Positions 29,198-38,386 of a stretch of DNA of 64,000 nt are shown here, piece by piece. Position 1 is the first letter of the stretch, and every line of letters begins with the position of its first letter. Made by a program: the position numbers and the translations under genes. Under the pieces are notes generated by a model. That model made no database searches. It saw only the letters and a list, made by a program, of their open reading frames with translations, and had not been told where the DNA came from. The stretch is from Bacteroidales bacterium (GTDB lineage: Bacteria; Bacteroidota; Bacteroidia; Bacteroidales; Paludibacteraceae): contig JAAYQF010000087.1 of assembly GCA_012519425.1 (NCBI GenBank), positions 1-64,000 on the forward strand, written 5' to 3'.

Positions 29198-30667
29198 ATG
29201 TTACGGCAAACTTTAGAACAAAAATTACAACAAAGGCTTTCTCCTGCACAGATACAGGTGATTAAAATGCTTGAAATTCCAACATTGGAGATGGAGGAGC
29301 GCATCCGTCAGGAGTTGGAAGAAAATCCGGCTTTGGAGGAGGGCAGGGAGGAAGCAGACAGGGAAGATAATTTCGAAGAGGATAATTATGAAGAGAATGA
29401 TTTGAATGATGATGCCGGCAATGATGAGATAGATTTGGAGGAGTACATGAGTGATGATGATATTCCGGATTATAGATTAAGGACGAATAACGTATCTAAA
29501 GACGATAAGAGAGAGGATATACCCTTTTCCATCGGCACAACATTTCATGATTACCTGAGAGAGCAATTGGGCTTGCAGAAGCTGACCGAACGTGAGCGTC
29601 AACTCGGTGAGTATGTAATCGGCAATATTGATGACGGAGGCTATTTGAGTCGCCCTGTTGAATCGATGGTTGACGATATTGTTTTTTATGCCGGGATAGT
29701 TACTACTGAAGAAGAGGTCTCGAAAGTTGTTGCTGTGATACAACAATTCGATCCTGCGGGTGTGGGAGCTTTCACTTTGCAGGAATGTCTGAGGCTTCAA
29801 TTAGAAAGAAAGGGTGGTAATCAGACAGTCGCTCTTGCGCTTGAGGTTGTCAATAATTATTTTGAGGAATTTTCCAGGAAACATTACGAAAAGATCCAAA
29901 AGGCTTTGGATGTTGATGAGGACAAGCTGCGGGATGTTATTGCAGAGATCACCCGACTGAATCCCAAGCCGGGAAACGCCTGGGGTGGTGATTTGATGGA
30001 AAAGTCCATGTCGGTCATCGTGCCCGATTTTATACTGGAGCGTGAAGATGATAAATTTGTGGTACACCTGAATAACAGCAACATTCCTGAACTGAGGGTT
30101 AATCGAACCTATAATGAGTTGTTCCGCACATATCAAAATAACAAATCAGCACGCGACGACAAGAAGTTCAAAGATGCGGTGATGTTTGCCAAGCAGAAAG
30201 TTGATTCGGCACGATGGTTTATAGATGCCATCAAACAGAGACAGGAAACGTTGTTAACCACCATGCAGGCTATAGTCAGCTACCAATATGAATTTTTCCT
30301 GGAAGGTGATGACATATATCTGAAGCCCATGATTTTGAAAGATATTGCTGATATAACAGGATATGATATTTCCACCATTTCAAGGGTTAGTAACAGCAAG
30401 TATGTGCAAACTGAATTTGGCGTTTATCCAATCAAATACTTCTTTTCTGAATCTATGACTACCGATTCCGGAGAAGAAGTGTCCACCCGGGAAATTAAAA
30501 AAATCTTACAAGAGTGTGTTGATCAGGAAGACAAATCAAAACCATTAAATGACGAGGCATTGGCAGCATTGTTAAAAACCAAAGGTTACAATATTGCCCG
30601 CAGAACAGTTGCCAAATACCGCGAACAGTTGAATATACCGGTTTCACGCTTGCGTAAAGAACTGTAG
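29198..30667 (+). CDS. rpoN: RNA polymerase sigma-54 factor
   Basis: 489 residues. The N-terminal glutamine-rich region I (LEQKLQQRLSPAQIQVIKMLEIPTLEMEERIRQELEENP in outline) contacts activators, followed by an acidic region II (about 50-90). The core-binding domain and a helix-turn-helix (DISTISRVSNSKYVQTEFG) come next, then the C-terminal RpoN box (ARRTVAKYREQLNIP) that reads the -24 element. All regions are intact. It needs an enhancer-binding ATPase, and none is encoded in the window. Confidence 0.97.
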   Translation: MLRQTLEQKLQQRLSPAQIQVIKMLEIPTLEMEERIRQELEENPALEEGREEADREDNFEEDNYEENDLNDDAGNDEIDLEEYMSDDDIPDYRLRTNNVSKDDKREDIPFSIGTTFHDYLREQLGLQKLTERERQLGEYVIGNIDDGGYLSRPVESMVDDIVFYAGIVTTEEEVSKVVAVIQQFDPAGVGAFTLQECLRLQLERKGGNQTVALALEVVNNYFEEFSRKHYEKIQKALDVDEDKLRDVIAEITRLNPKPGNAWGGDLMEKSMSVIVPDFILEREDDKFVVHLNNSNIPELRVNRTYNELFRTYQNNKSARDDKKFKDAVMFAKQKVDSARWFIDAIKQRQETLLTTMQAIVSYQYEFFLEGDDIYLKPMILKDIADITGYDISTISRVSNSKYVQTEFGVYPIKYFFSESMTTDSGEEVSTREIKKILQECVDQEDKSKPLNDEALAALLKTKGYNIARRTVAKYREQLNIPVSRLRKEL

Positions 30668-30715
30668 TATTTTGTTTGATTTACATTAAAGCACACGATA
30701 ACCCAATAGCATTCG

Positions 30716-31333
30716 ATGAAACTTTTTCATAATATTATCTCTTTTATTTTTCAGCCTTTGTTGATGCCCACTTTGGGTATTTCAATTTTTCTTTTTTCTA
30801 TCGGAAAGCCCGTTTTTACGAATCCTTCGACCTGGCTGGCCATTGGCAGCACCTTTGTGTTTACCGCATTGCTGCCGGCTATTCCTATTCTGATGTTTAT
30901 GCGAAGGGGCTACATCAAAGACCTTTATATTTCTGAAAGAGAGCAGCGAACACTCCCTTATTTATTTGCTTTGCTCGCTTATTCTTTTTGGACGGTCTTT
31001 TTGCTGCGGGTATTGCAGATGCCGCTTTTCATCGTTGCCATGGCGATAGGAGCAACAGCTTCTATCGTTATCATTACCTTGATAAATTTCAGGTGGAAAA
31101 TCAGCGCACATCTTTCGGGTGTAGGCGGTTTGGCGGGAGGTATTTTCAGCTATTGTTACGTGATGGGGATGAACCCCGTTTGGTTGTTGATATTAACACT
31201 CGTTGCCGTTGGGTTGACAGCGCTTTCACGCCTGGAACTGAAAGCCCACACGCCTTCCCAAACCTTAGCCGGATTTGTAGTGGGATTTTTAATGGTGTTT
31301 GTTCCGGGAGTCGTAGTAGGTATGAAATTCTAA
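30716..31333 (+). CDS. PAP2-like integral membrane protein
   Basis: 205 residues with about six transmembrane helices. Scattered parts of the PAP2/lipid-phosphatase signature can be placed: EREQRTLP near 75-81, SAHLSG with H132, and SR-x5-H with R172 and H178. The catalytic triad Asp that normally follows four residues after the last His is Gln182. It may be a divergent or inactive undecaprenyl- or lipid-phosphate phosphatase. It starts 48 bp after rpoN and ends 27 bp before prfB. Confidence 0.6.
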   Translation: MKLFHNIISFIFQPLLMPTLGISIFLFSIGKPVFTNPSTWLAIGSTFVFTALLPAIPILMFMRRGYIKDLYISEREQRTLPYLFALLAYSFWTVFLLRVLQMPLFIVAMAIGATASIVIITLINFRWKISAHLSGVGGLAGGIFSYCYVMGMNPVWLLILTLVAVGLTALSRLELKAHTPSQTLAGFVVGFLMVFVPGVVVGMKF

Positions 31334-31360
31334 CTAATAACTTAATTAACATTTATATAA

Positions 31361-32474
31361 ATGATTACACAAGACCAACTTAAAGACCTGTTGGAGCGCC
31401 GGGATGCGCTGAGGAGGTTTCTTTGACATTGATGTCAAAAGAGCACAGATAAAAGAAGAAGAACTGGTCACGCATGCACCCGACTTTTGGGATGATGCCA
31501 AGGCTGCCGAGGCTCAAATGCGTAAAATCAATGAACTTCGCAATTGGGTTGAGGGATACGATGAGGTAGCAAAAGCAGTGGAAGAGCTTCAGCTCGCTTT
31601 TGATTTCTTTAAAGAGGAAGTCATGACTGAAGAGGAACTGGATGGAGCTTACGAACATGCACTGAAATTAGTTGAAACTTTGGAAATGAAAAATATGCTT
31701 TCCAAAGAAGAAGATAAAATGGGTGCTATCTTGAAAATTGTTGCCGGTGCGGGAGGTACCGAAGCTCAGGATTGGGCAGAGATGCTTTTTCGAATGTACC
31801 AGCGTTGGGTGGAGCGGCAAGGATATAAATTAGAAGTGACCAACTATTTAGATGGTGATGAAGCCGGAATCAAATCGGTTACTGCACAAATACAGGGTGA
31901 AATGGCATACGGTTACCTGAAGTCGGAAAACGGCGTACATCGTTTAGTGCGCGTTTCTCCTTTCAATGCACAGGGCAAGCGCATGACTTCTTTTACCTCT
32001 GTTTTCGTAACCCCTTTAGTAGATGACTCCATAGAGATAGAAATTAATCCGGCGAACCTTTCCTGGGACACTTTCCGCTCAAGCGGGGCAGGTGGACAAA
32101 ACGTCAACAAGGTTGAAACCGGCGTACGCCTGCATTATAAATTTAGAAACCCTGTGACTGATCAGCCCGATGAAATTGTAATTGAAAACACCGAAGGTCG
32201 TTCGCAGTCCGGTAATAAAGACAATGCCATGCGTATGCTCAAATCGCAGCTTTACGAATTGGAATTGGAAAAGCGTCGCGAGGAAACAGCCAAGATAGAA
32301 GCAGGTAAGCGGAAAATTGAGTGGGGCTCTCAAATTCGCAGTTATGTGTTTGATGACCGCCGCGTGAAAGACCACCGCACCAACTACCAAACATCCAATG
32401 TAAATGCTGTGATGGATGGTGATTTGGATGCTTTTATCAAAGCTTATTTAATGGAATTTGGGGGAGAGGAGTAG
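31361..32474 (+). CDS. prfB: peptide chain release factor 2, with programmed +1 frameshift
   Basis: Reads UGA and UAA stop codons. The zero frame runs from the ATG at 31361 for 21 codons and meets an in-frame TGA at 31424-31426 in the context AGGAGGTTTCTTTGAC. This is the classic slippery CTT-TGA-C with an upstream Shine-Dalgarno-like AGGAGG. Moving to +1 at 31425 restores the conserved LDID / THAPDFWDDAKAAE region and a full-length protein of about 370 residues. The SPF tripeptide (VSPFNAQG) and GGQ motif (GAGGQNVNKVETG) are present. Low RF2 favours the shift, giving autoregulation. Confidence 0.96.
31413..31427 (+). promoter_or_regulatory. RF2 frameshift signal
   Basis: An AGGAGG stimulator lies a few bases before CTT TGA C. 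The ribosome slips from CTT onto TTT and continues with GAC at 31425. This is the standard autoregulatory site of prfB and also explains why the longest single-frame reading begins only at 31518. Confidence 0.93.
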
Positions 32475-32542
32475 TTCCCTTCCATTATGTACTTTTGGTG
32501 GTGCGACTAACCTTGTTCAGTGAGAACACTTGACCTTGCCTG

Positions 32543-32712
32543 GTGAGCCGAAAAATAAGTGAGAACAGCGTTAAAAATCGTCCTTGTTTGAGTAACGAAG
32601 TTGCGAGTTTGGACGATTTAGCTGTTTGAACGCTAATTTTTCGAGCGAAGCAGGCACAGTCTTGACTTTTTTTTGCTTCATTTTTTTGTGTCAAGACAAA
32701 AAAATGAAGAGA
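32543..32712 (+). repeat. repeat B, complete copy with terminal hairpin
   Basis: A 170-bp block highly similar to 58936-59090 (shared TGAGCCGAAAAATAAGTGAG, then CGTCCTTGTTTGAG, then TTTGGACGATTTAGCTGTTTGA). It ends in a perfect 13-bp inverted repeat, CTTCATTTTTTTG / CAAAAAAATGAAG (32676-32688 and 32697-32709). It lies between the convergent prfB and pepD genes and could terminate both. Confidence 0.75.
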
Positions 32713-32733
32713 GGTGACGAAAGTCTCCGGATT

Positions 32734-34194
32734 CTATTGTTTTTTTGGAATATTAGTTAAAGTAGCCAATAAAAATTCCCAAAACTTCTTCACTGAAGGA
32801 ATATTCACTTTCTCGTCCGGAGAGTGCGGATAACGTATGGTCGGACCAAAAGAAATCATGTCCATCTCCGGATAATGGATGCCTAAAATACCACATTCCA
32901 GTCCTGCATGTATAAACATAATCTCAGGCGTTTTTCCAAATTTCTTTTCATACACACCGGTCATTTTTTTTAGAATGGGTGATTGCAGATTGGGCTGCCA
33001 TCCGGGATAATCGTTATCAAATTCTACATGGGCACCTGCCAGCGAAAAAACACTCTCTATCATGGATGCCAACTCTAACTTACGTGATTCCACGGAGCTT
33101 CGTATCAAGCATTTGCACTCTATTTTTTTGCCGTCGGACACAACCACGGCCAGGTTGTTGGAAGTCTCCACAGTAGAAGGCATCTCTGGCATCATGCGAT
33201 AAACGCCGTTCGGACAAGCAGTTACGGCATTGATTAAATCATCCTGAACTTCTTCGGGCATCAATCCGGAAGGAAGATCTGTTTTTTCAGCTTTGAAAGA
33301 GATGTTTGCCTCCACGCCTTTATATTCGGCTATGAATAAATTTTCATAACCAGCAACTAATTCAAGTACTTCGTCTTTTGCGTCTGCTGGCAGGGTGATA
33401 ACAGCAAAAGCTTCCCGGGGGATGGCATTGCGCAAAGAACCACCGGCAACTGAAGCCAACCGGACTTCATAATCACTGACCGCTTCTTTCAGAAAACGGA
33501 ACATCAGTTTGTTGGCATTGGCGCGTTGCAGATGAATATCTACTCCTGAATGTCCGCCATTCAAGCCTGTCAAAGCAATTTTCAGGGCTATATCCCCTTC
33601 GGGGATTTCAACTTCCTGATACCTGAACAGGATATTGGCATCCAATCCGCCGGCGCAACCTACGTACAATTCGCCTTCATCTTCAGAATCCGTATTGATT
33701 AAAATATCTCCCTGCAGGAAGTTGGGTTGCAAGCCGAAAGCACCGTACATGCCCGTTTCTTCATCCACCGTAATAAGCATTTCAATGGCAGGATGCGGAA
33801 TGTCCTTTGATTCGAGCACAGCCATGGCCGCAGCAACACCTATTCCATTATCAGCCCCTAAGGTGGTGTTTTGTGCGCGTACCCATTCGCCGTCTATTAT
33901 GGTTTCGATGGGGTCGGTTTTAAAGTCATGTTTGACGCCTGTGTTTTTTTGCGGAACCATATCCATATGTGCTTGTAAAATAACCGCCTTACGGTCTTCC
34001 ATGCCCGGTGTGGCGGGCTTTCTAACCAAAACATTTCCTGTTTCATCTTGCAAAGTTTCCAATCCTAAAGATTTTCCAAACTCAACCAAAAAATTCCCTA
34101 TGGGTTCCTTTAGTCCGGACGGTCTGGGAATGCGTGTGAGACTATAAAAATGTTTCCACAAAGCTTGAGGTGCTAGATTTCTGATATCGTTCAT
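32734..34194 (-). CDS. pepD: aminoacyl-histidine dipeptidase (peptidase M20C)
   Basis: A cytosolic dinuclear-zinc dipeptidase of 486 residues, typical PepD length. The metal and catalytic motifs are in order: QAHMDMVPQ (His ligand and Asp), LGADNGIGVAAAMA (bridging Asp), TVDEETGMYGA (catalytic Glu pair) and GGHSGVDI. The C-terminal IHAGLECGILG segment carries a further ligand region. A promoter-like TAGCTTTG (minus strand, 34234-34227) lies 33 bp upstream. The gene stands alone. Confidence 0.94.
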   Translation of the reverse strand: MNDIRNLAPQALWKHFYSLTRIPRPSGLKEPIGNFLVEFGKSLGLETLQDETGNVLVRKPATPGMEDRKAVILQAHMDMVPQKNTGVKHDFKTDPIETIIDGEWVRAQNTTLGADNGIGVAAAMAVLESKDIPHPAIEMLITVDEETGMYGAFGLQPNFLQGDILINTDSEDEGELYVGCAGGLDANILFRYQEVEIPEGDIALKIALTGLNGGHSGVDIHLQRANANKLMFRFLKEAVSDYEVRLASVAGGSLRNAIPREAFAVITLPADAKDEVLELVAGYENLFIAEYKGVEANISFKAEKTDLPSGLMPEEVQDDLINAVTACPNGVYRMMPEMPSTVETSNNLAVVVSDGKKIECKCLIRSSVESRKLELASMIESVFSLAGAHVEFDNDYPGWQPNLQSPILKKMTGVYEKKFGKTPEIMFIHAGLECGILGIHYPEMDMISFGPTIRYPHSPDEKVNIPSVKKFWEFLLATLTNIPKKQ

Positions 34195-34326
34195 GATGTA
34201 TGGTATTTTAAAATAAAAACTGATGACAAAGCTATAAAAAATCTTCGTCTTTTTGAAGGGTGATTTCCATTAAGTTGATTTTTTCATGCGCTTATAACTT
34301 GTTTTTAATCTGTCAAAATTAATTGT

Positions 34327-34334
34327 TACCTTTG
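34327..34334 (+). promoter_or_regulatory. promoter of the Cat1-type CoA-transferase gene, -7 element
   Basis: TACCTTTG matches TAnnTTTG and predicts a leader of about 90 nt before the ATG at 34430. I see no clear regulatory fold in it. Confidence 0.4.
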
Positions 34335-34429
34335 CACACTGAAATTAAGAACGAACGAAAGTGCAAATAAATGACTAATTTTCAATCTCATATGGTTGGT
34401 CGTTTTGCATGTAAACAACTATAAATTTT

Positions 34430-35926
34430 ATGTCAAGATACAAAATTGTAACTGCAGATGAAGCTGCAGCTTATGTAAATCACGGTGATGCTGTAGGTTT
34501 TAGCGGATTCACACCTGCAGGATCTCCCAAAGCGGTTCCTCCCGCTATTGCCCGTCGCGCCGAAGCTTTCCATGCGGCAGGCAAAGAGTTTAAAATTGGT
34601 GTTTATACCGGTGCCTCTACCGGTGATTCATTGGACGGGGCTCTGGCAAGAGCCAATGCTGTATTGTTCCGTACTCCCTATCAGTCTAACAGGGATATGC
34701 GCGGGGCTTTAAACACTGATCATGTAGCATATTTTGATATGCACTTGTCATCCATCGCACCTCATTTGCGATTTGGATTTATGCCCAAGCCGCGTATTGC
34801 CGTTATCGAAGCTTGTGATCTAACCGATGACGGAGAGATTGTGTTGACAACAGGTGTGGGTATTTCTCCAACGATTGCCAATTTAGCAGACCATATTATT
34901 ATAGAGTTAAATAGCAAACATCCGAAAGCCTTGCGGGGATTTCATGATATTTTTGAACCCATCGGTCCGCCGAATCGTCCTCCTTTGACATTGATGAAGC
35001 CTTCCGACAGAATGGGTGTCCCTGTTATCAAGGTTGATCCTAAAAAGATATTATGCGTGGTTGAAACACATTTGGATGATGAGGTGGGTGGTTTTAGTCC
35101 TACTGATGAAGTTACTGATAGAATTGGGAGGAATGTGGTGAATTTCCTGGCCGGAGAAATTAAATCAGGCAGGATACCCGAAGAATTTTTACCCATACAA
35201 TCGGGTGTTGGAAATGTTGCTAACGCTGTGATGGCATCCCTGGGAGACAATCCTGATATCCCGACTTTTCAAATGTACACTGAAGTAATTCAGGATGCGG
35301 TAATAGAATTGATCCGCAAGGGAAAAGTCAGCTTTGCCAGCGGTTGTTCTTTGACCATTACCACGCCGGTATTGCAGAGCGTGTATGAAGAACTTGAATT
35401 CTTCCGTGATAAGTTGATTTTGCGTCCGCAGGAGATGTCAAACAGTCCGGAGTTAGTCCGCCGCCTGGGATTGATTACCATCAATACAGCCTTAGAAGCA
35501 GATATTTTCGGTAATGTAAACAGCACTCACGTGATGGGAGCCAAGATGATGAATGGTATTGGCGGGTCTGCCGATTTTACGCGCAGTGCTTATATCTCTA
35601 TATTTACAACGCCTTCAACAGCCAAGGGAGGAAATATCTCAGCCATTGTTCCACTGGTAACACATGTTGACCAGAACGAACACTCGGTGAATGTGTTGAT
35701 TACGGAACATGGAGTAGCTGATTTGCGTGGCAAACGACCCGTCGATCGTGCTAAATGCATCATAGAAAACTGCGTTGATCCGTCGTATCGCCAGATCTTG
35801 CGTGATTACCTGGCATTATCGGGTCCGTCTCATACACCTCAAAATTTAAAAGCCTGTTTCGGAATGCACATTACCTTCCAGGAAACAGGGAATATGTTGA
35901 ATACGGATTGGGCTAAGTTTAAGTAA
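34430..35926 (+). CDS. acetyl-CoA hydrolase/transferase family protein (succinate/acetate CoA-transferase, Cat1/ScpC type)
   Basis: 498 residues covering both halves of the class I CoA-transferase fold. The catalytic Glu is expected in the MYTEVIQD segment, and the SGVGNVANAVM loop precedes it. The C-terminal half has the GGSADFTRSAYIS and LITEHGVADLRG motifs of succinyl-CoA:acetate CoA-transferases. In fermentative Bacteroidota such enzymes move CoA between succinate, acetate and propionate. It has its own promoter and is separated from the following cluster by tRNA-Val and a terminator. Confidence 0.88.
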   Translation: MSRYKIVTADEAAAYVNHGDAVGFSGFTPAGSPKAVPPAIARRAEAFHAAGKEFKIGVYTGASTGDSLDGALARANAVLFRTPYQSNRDMRGALNTDHVAYFDMHLSSIAPHLRFGFMPKPRIAVIEACDLTDDGEIVLTTGVGISPTIANLADHIIIELNSKHPKALRGFHDIFEPIGPPNRPPLTLMKPSDRMGVPVIKVDPKKILCVVETHLDDEVGGFSPTDEVTDRIGRNVVNFLAGEIKSGRIPEEFLPIQSGVGNVANAVMASLGDNPDIPTFQMYTEVIQDAVIELIRKGKVSFASGCSLTITTPVLQSVYEELEFFRDKLILRPQEMSNSPELVRRLGLITINTALEADIFGNVNSTHVMGAKMMNGIGGSADFTRSAYISIFTTPSTAKGGNISAIVPLVTHVDQNEHSVNVLITEHGVADLRGKRPVDRAKCIIENCVDPSYRQILRDYLALSGPSHTPQNLKACFGMHITFQETGNMLNTDWAKFK

Positions 35927-35970
35927 ACAGCGTAATAGTATCTGCAGAATAAAAAATATTACACATATTT

Positions 35971-35999
35971 TTGCAGAATAAAAATTAATACTATCTTTG
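35971..35999 (+). promoter_or_regulatory. tRNA-Val promoter
   Basis: TTG at 35971-35973 and TATCTTTG at 35992-35999, 18 nt apart, match the Bacteroidota -33/-7 pattern. The tRNA starts 41 nt downstream. The motif TGCAGAATAAAAA is directly repeated just upstream. Confidence 0.6.
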
Positions 36000-36039
36000 C
36001 AGCGCTTTTGAAGAAAAGCGAAGGGATTAAGTTCCAAAC

Positions 36040-36114
36040 GGGCGTTTAGCTCAGCTGGTTCAGAGCATCTGCCTTACAAGCAGAGGGTCGGCGGTTCGAA
36101 TCCGTCAACGCCCA
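36040..36114 (+). tRNA. tRNA-Val (anticodon TAC)
   Basis: A 75-nt cloverleaf with acceptor arms GGGCGTT/AACGCCC and discriminator A. The D-arm is TTAGCTCAGCTGG. The anticodon loop CTTACAA sits between TCTGC and GCAGA, giving anticodon TAC. The T-loop is TTCGAAT. CCA is not encoded. Confidence 0.96.
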
Positions 36115-36126
36115 CAATTAATAATC

Positions 36127-36163
36127 AGGCACTTATCAATTTATTTTGGTAGGTGCTTTTTTA
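36127..36163 (+). terminator. terminator after tRNA-Val
   Basis: A GGCACTTATC arm and a GGTAGGTGC arm (one G-T pair) surround an AT-rich loop and are followed by six T residues. The rest of the spacer to 36286 is AT-rich and I see nothing in it. Confidence 0.7.
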
Positions 36164-36286
36164 TTGACCTTGGTAAGTCAGGTCTATGATAGTTTTATTT
36201 TATTCAAATCATTGATATTTAGTAAAATATGTTGTTTTAAACAAAAAATATTTCCAATAGTCAACCCATTCTTATTATAATAAACT

Positions 36287-36317
36287 TTTGAAACTCTTTT
36301 CTTAATTCATAGCTTTG
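36287..36317 (+). promoter_or_regulatory. promoter of the thiolase-KAS-hydrolase cluster
   Basis: TTTG at 36287-36290 and TAGCTTTG at 36310-36317, 19 nt apart, form a good match to the Bacteroidota -33/-7 elements. The leader would be only about 11 nt, ending at the thiolase ATG (36335). The next TAnnTTTG element I noted in the cluster is at 43793. Confidence 0.55.
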
Positions 36318-36334
36318 ACAAAAAAAGTTGTATC

Positions 36335-37525
36335 ATGGGAAAAGAAGTAGTAATTGTTTCGGCAGCAAGGACTCCAATAGGCAATTTTAATGGAGCTTTA
36401 TCCGGTTTTTCTGCCGTAGATTTGGGTGTAATTGCCGCACAAGCAGCTATCCAACGGGCAGGAATTGACCCGAAAGAAATTAGCGAAACCCTTGTTGGGA
36501 ATATTTTATCGGCAGGACTTGGACAGAATGTTGCTCGTCAGATTGCCGTAAAATCAGGTGTGTCCATTAATAGTCCCGCTATGACTATCAACTTAGTTTG
36601 TGGTTCCGGTCTCCGTGCCGTTTCACTAGCTTCACAAATGATCCAAATTGGTGACTCGGATGTGGTGCTTGCGGGAGGAACGGAAAGTATGACCAACGCG
36701 CCTTACCTGCTCACCAAAGCACGTGGTGGCTATCGTATGGGACATGCAGAGCTGATCGACAGTATGATAAAAGATGGTCTGACCGATATTTTCAATGATT
36801 ATCACATGGGGATAACGGCTGAAAATATCGCTGAACGGTGGAATATTACCCGCAAAGAGCAGGATGAGTTTGCTGTAACAAGTCAGAACAGATGTGAAGC
36901 GGCCCAAAAAGCAGGAAAGTTCTCAGATGAAATCGTTCCTGTTTCCATTCCGCAACGTAAGGGTGATCCGATTGTATTCGATACCGATGAGTTTCCACGC
37001 CATGGAGCCACCATAGAACAACTGGAAAAACTACGGCCTGCATTTAAAAAAGACGGAACTGTAACGGCGGGAAATGCTTCGGGTATAAATGATGGGGCAG
37101 CGATGTTGGTGGTTATGTCTGCCGAAAAAGCCAAAGCATTGGGATTAAAACCATTAGTTCGAATTAAATCACATGCTACTGTGGCTCTGGAACCGGAAAT
37201 TATGGGTTACGGACCGGCACCTGCTACCAAAAAAGCACTTGCTAATGCCGGAATGTCCGTTTCAGATATTGAATTGATAGAAGCCAATGAAGCATTTGCA
37301 TCTCAATCCATTGCCGTAATGCGTGATTTAAATTTGAATCCCGACATTGTCAACGTTAATGGAGGCGCAATTGCCCTCGGACACCCGGTTGGTGCTTCCG
37401 GAGCACGCATTCTCACCACTCTGATTTATGAAATGAAACGTAGAAATGCTGCAACCGGTCTGGCTACGCTATGTATCGGCGGTGGACAAGGAACAGCATT
37501 GATTGTAGAAAATGTAAATTCCTAA
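36335..37525 (+). CDS. acetyl-CoA C-acetyltransferase (thiolase II)
   Basis: 396 residues with the complete thiolase active site: nucleophile C89 (NLVCGSG), H350 ([16 protein letters not shown]) and C380 (LCIGGGQG). The length and motifs match biosynthetic or ketolytic acetoacetyl-CoA thiolases (AtoB/PhaA), which interconvert acetoacetyl-CoA and two acetyl-CoA. It is the first gene of a co-directional cluster with an SDR, a symporter and a CoA transferase. That setting suggests the cleavage direction, with acetyl-CoA as end product. Confidence 0.92.
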   Translation: MGKEVVIVSAARTPIGNFNGALSGFSAVDLGVIAAQAAIQRAGIDPKEISETLVGNILSAGLGQNVARQIAVKSGVSINSPAMTINLVCGSGLRAVSLASQMIQIGDSDVVLAGGTESMTNAPYLLTKARGGYRMGHAELIDSMIKDGLTDIFNDYHMGITAENIAERWNITRKEQDEFAVTSQNRCEAAQKAGKFSDEIVPVSIPQRKGDPIVFDTDEFPRHGATIEQLEKLRPAFKKDGTVTAGNASGINDGAAMLVVMSAEKAKALGLKPLVRIKSHATVALEPEIMGYGPAPATKKALANAGMSVSDIELIEANEAFASQSIAVMRDLNLNPDIVNVNGGAIALGHPVGASGARILTTLIYEMKRRNAATGLATLCIGGGQGTALIVENVNS

Positions 37526-37634
37526 TATTTTGGATGGAAATATAAATCAGTTATAAAAATCAAATATACATCATTAATTTTTTGCCTTATAGAAATCCCT
37601 TAGTGGTGGGCAAGTCAATATTATTTTATTAATC

Positions 37635-38375
37635 ATGAAACTTAAAAACAAAATTGCGATTGTTACCGGCGGTGCTGACGGAATTGGAAAAGCGACTGCC
37701 GTTCGTTTTGCGCAAGAAGGCGCAGTGGTTGTAATCTGGGACCTTAATGAAGAAAAAGGGAATGAAACTGTAAAACTTATTAAAAATGCAGGTGGTAAAG
37801 CGGCTTTTGCAAAAGTGAACACTGCTGTTTACGCAGAAGTGGAAGCAGCCACAAAACAAGTTGTTGACCAATTCGGAACATTGGATATCATTATCAATAA
37901 TGCAGGAATTACCCGCGACAGCACCATTAAAAAAATGACTCCTGAAACCTGGCAACAGGTGATTGATGTGAACCTTACGGGTGTTTTCAATTGTTGTAAA
38001 TGTGCATCAGAGGTGATGGTAGAAAAGGGATGGGGAAGAATCATCAATGCTTCGTCTGTGGTAGCACTTTACGGCAACTTTGGACAAACAAACTATGTGG
38101 CTACCAAAGCCGGATTGATAGGAATGACCAAAACTCTGGCTCGTGAACTCGGTCGTAAAGGGGTAACTGTAAATGCTGTTGCGCCCGGATTTATCGCTAC
38201 CGAAATGGTTAAAAAAATGCCTGCCGAAGTACTGAAATCAATGGAAGATAAAGTGCCATTGAAACGCCTTGGTCAGCCGGAAGAAATTGCGGCAGCTTAT
38301 CTTTTCCTTGCAAGTGACGATGCAAACTACATCAATGGAACTGTTTTGAGTGTTGACGGTGGAATGACTGTTTAA
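37635..38375 (+). CDS. SDR oxidoreductase (3-hydroxyacyl/3-hydroxyacid dehydrogenase or 3-oxoacyl reductase)
   Basis: 246 residues, a classical short-chain dehydrogenase. It has the cofactor motif TGGADGIG (11-18), NNAG (88-91), and the tetrad N113, S141, Y154 and K158. Overall it resembles FabG/PhaB. The acidic residue D36 at the end of the second strand (IWDLN) is a pattern usually linked to NAD(H) rather than NADP(H). That would suit an oxidative role on a 3-hydroxy acid or its CoA ester. It lies 109 bp after the thiolase and 11 bp before the symporter. Confidence 0.82.
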   Translation: MKLKNKIAIVTGGADGIGKATAVRFAQEGAVVVIWDLNEEKGNETVKLIKNAGGKAAFAKVNTAVYAEVEAATKQVVDQFGTLDIIINNAGITRDSTIKKMTPETWQQVIDVNLTGVFNCCKCASEVMVEKGWGRIINASSVVALYGNFGQTNYVATKAGLIGMTKTLARELGRKGVTVNAVAPGFIATEMVKKMPAEVLKSMEDKVPLKRLGQPEEIAAAYLFLASDDANYINGTVLSVDGGMTV

Positions 38376-38386
38376 AATTAAGGTCT

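Noticed and set aside
31424-31426. prfB read as a pseudogene because of the in-frame TGA
   Set aside because: The stop lies in the standard RF2 frameshift context and the rest of the protein is intact.
36335-38375. Thiolase plus SDR as a phaA-phaB polyhydroxybutyrate synthesis operon
   Set aside because: No PHA synthase (phaC) is present, the SDR has an acidic residue suggesting NAD, and the downstream transporter, CoA transferase and lipoprotein hydrolase favour breakdown. Not excluded, but less likely.
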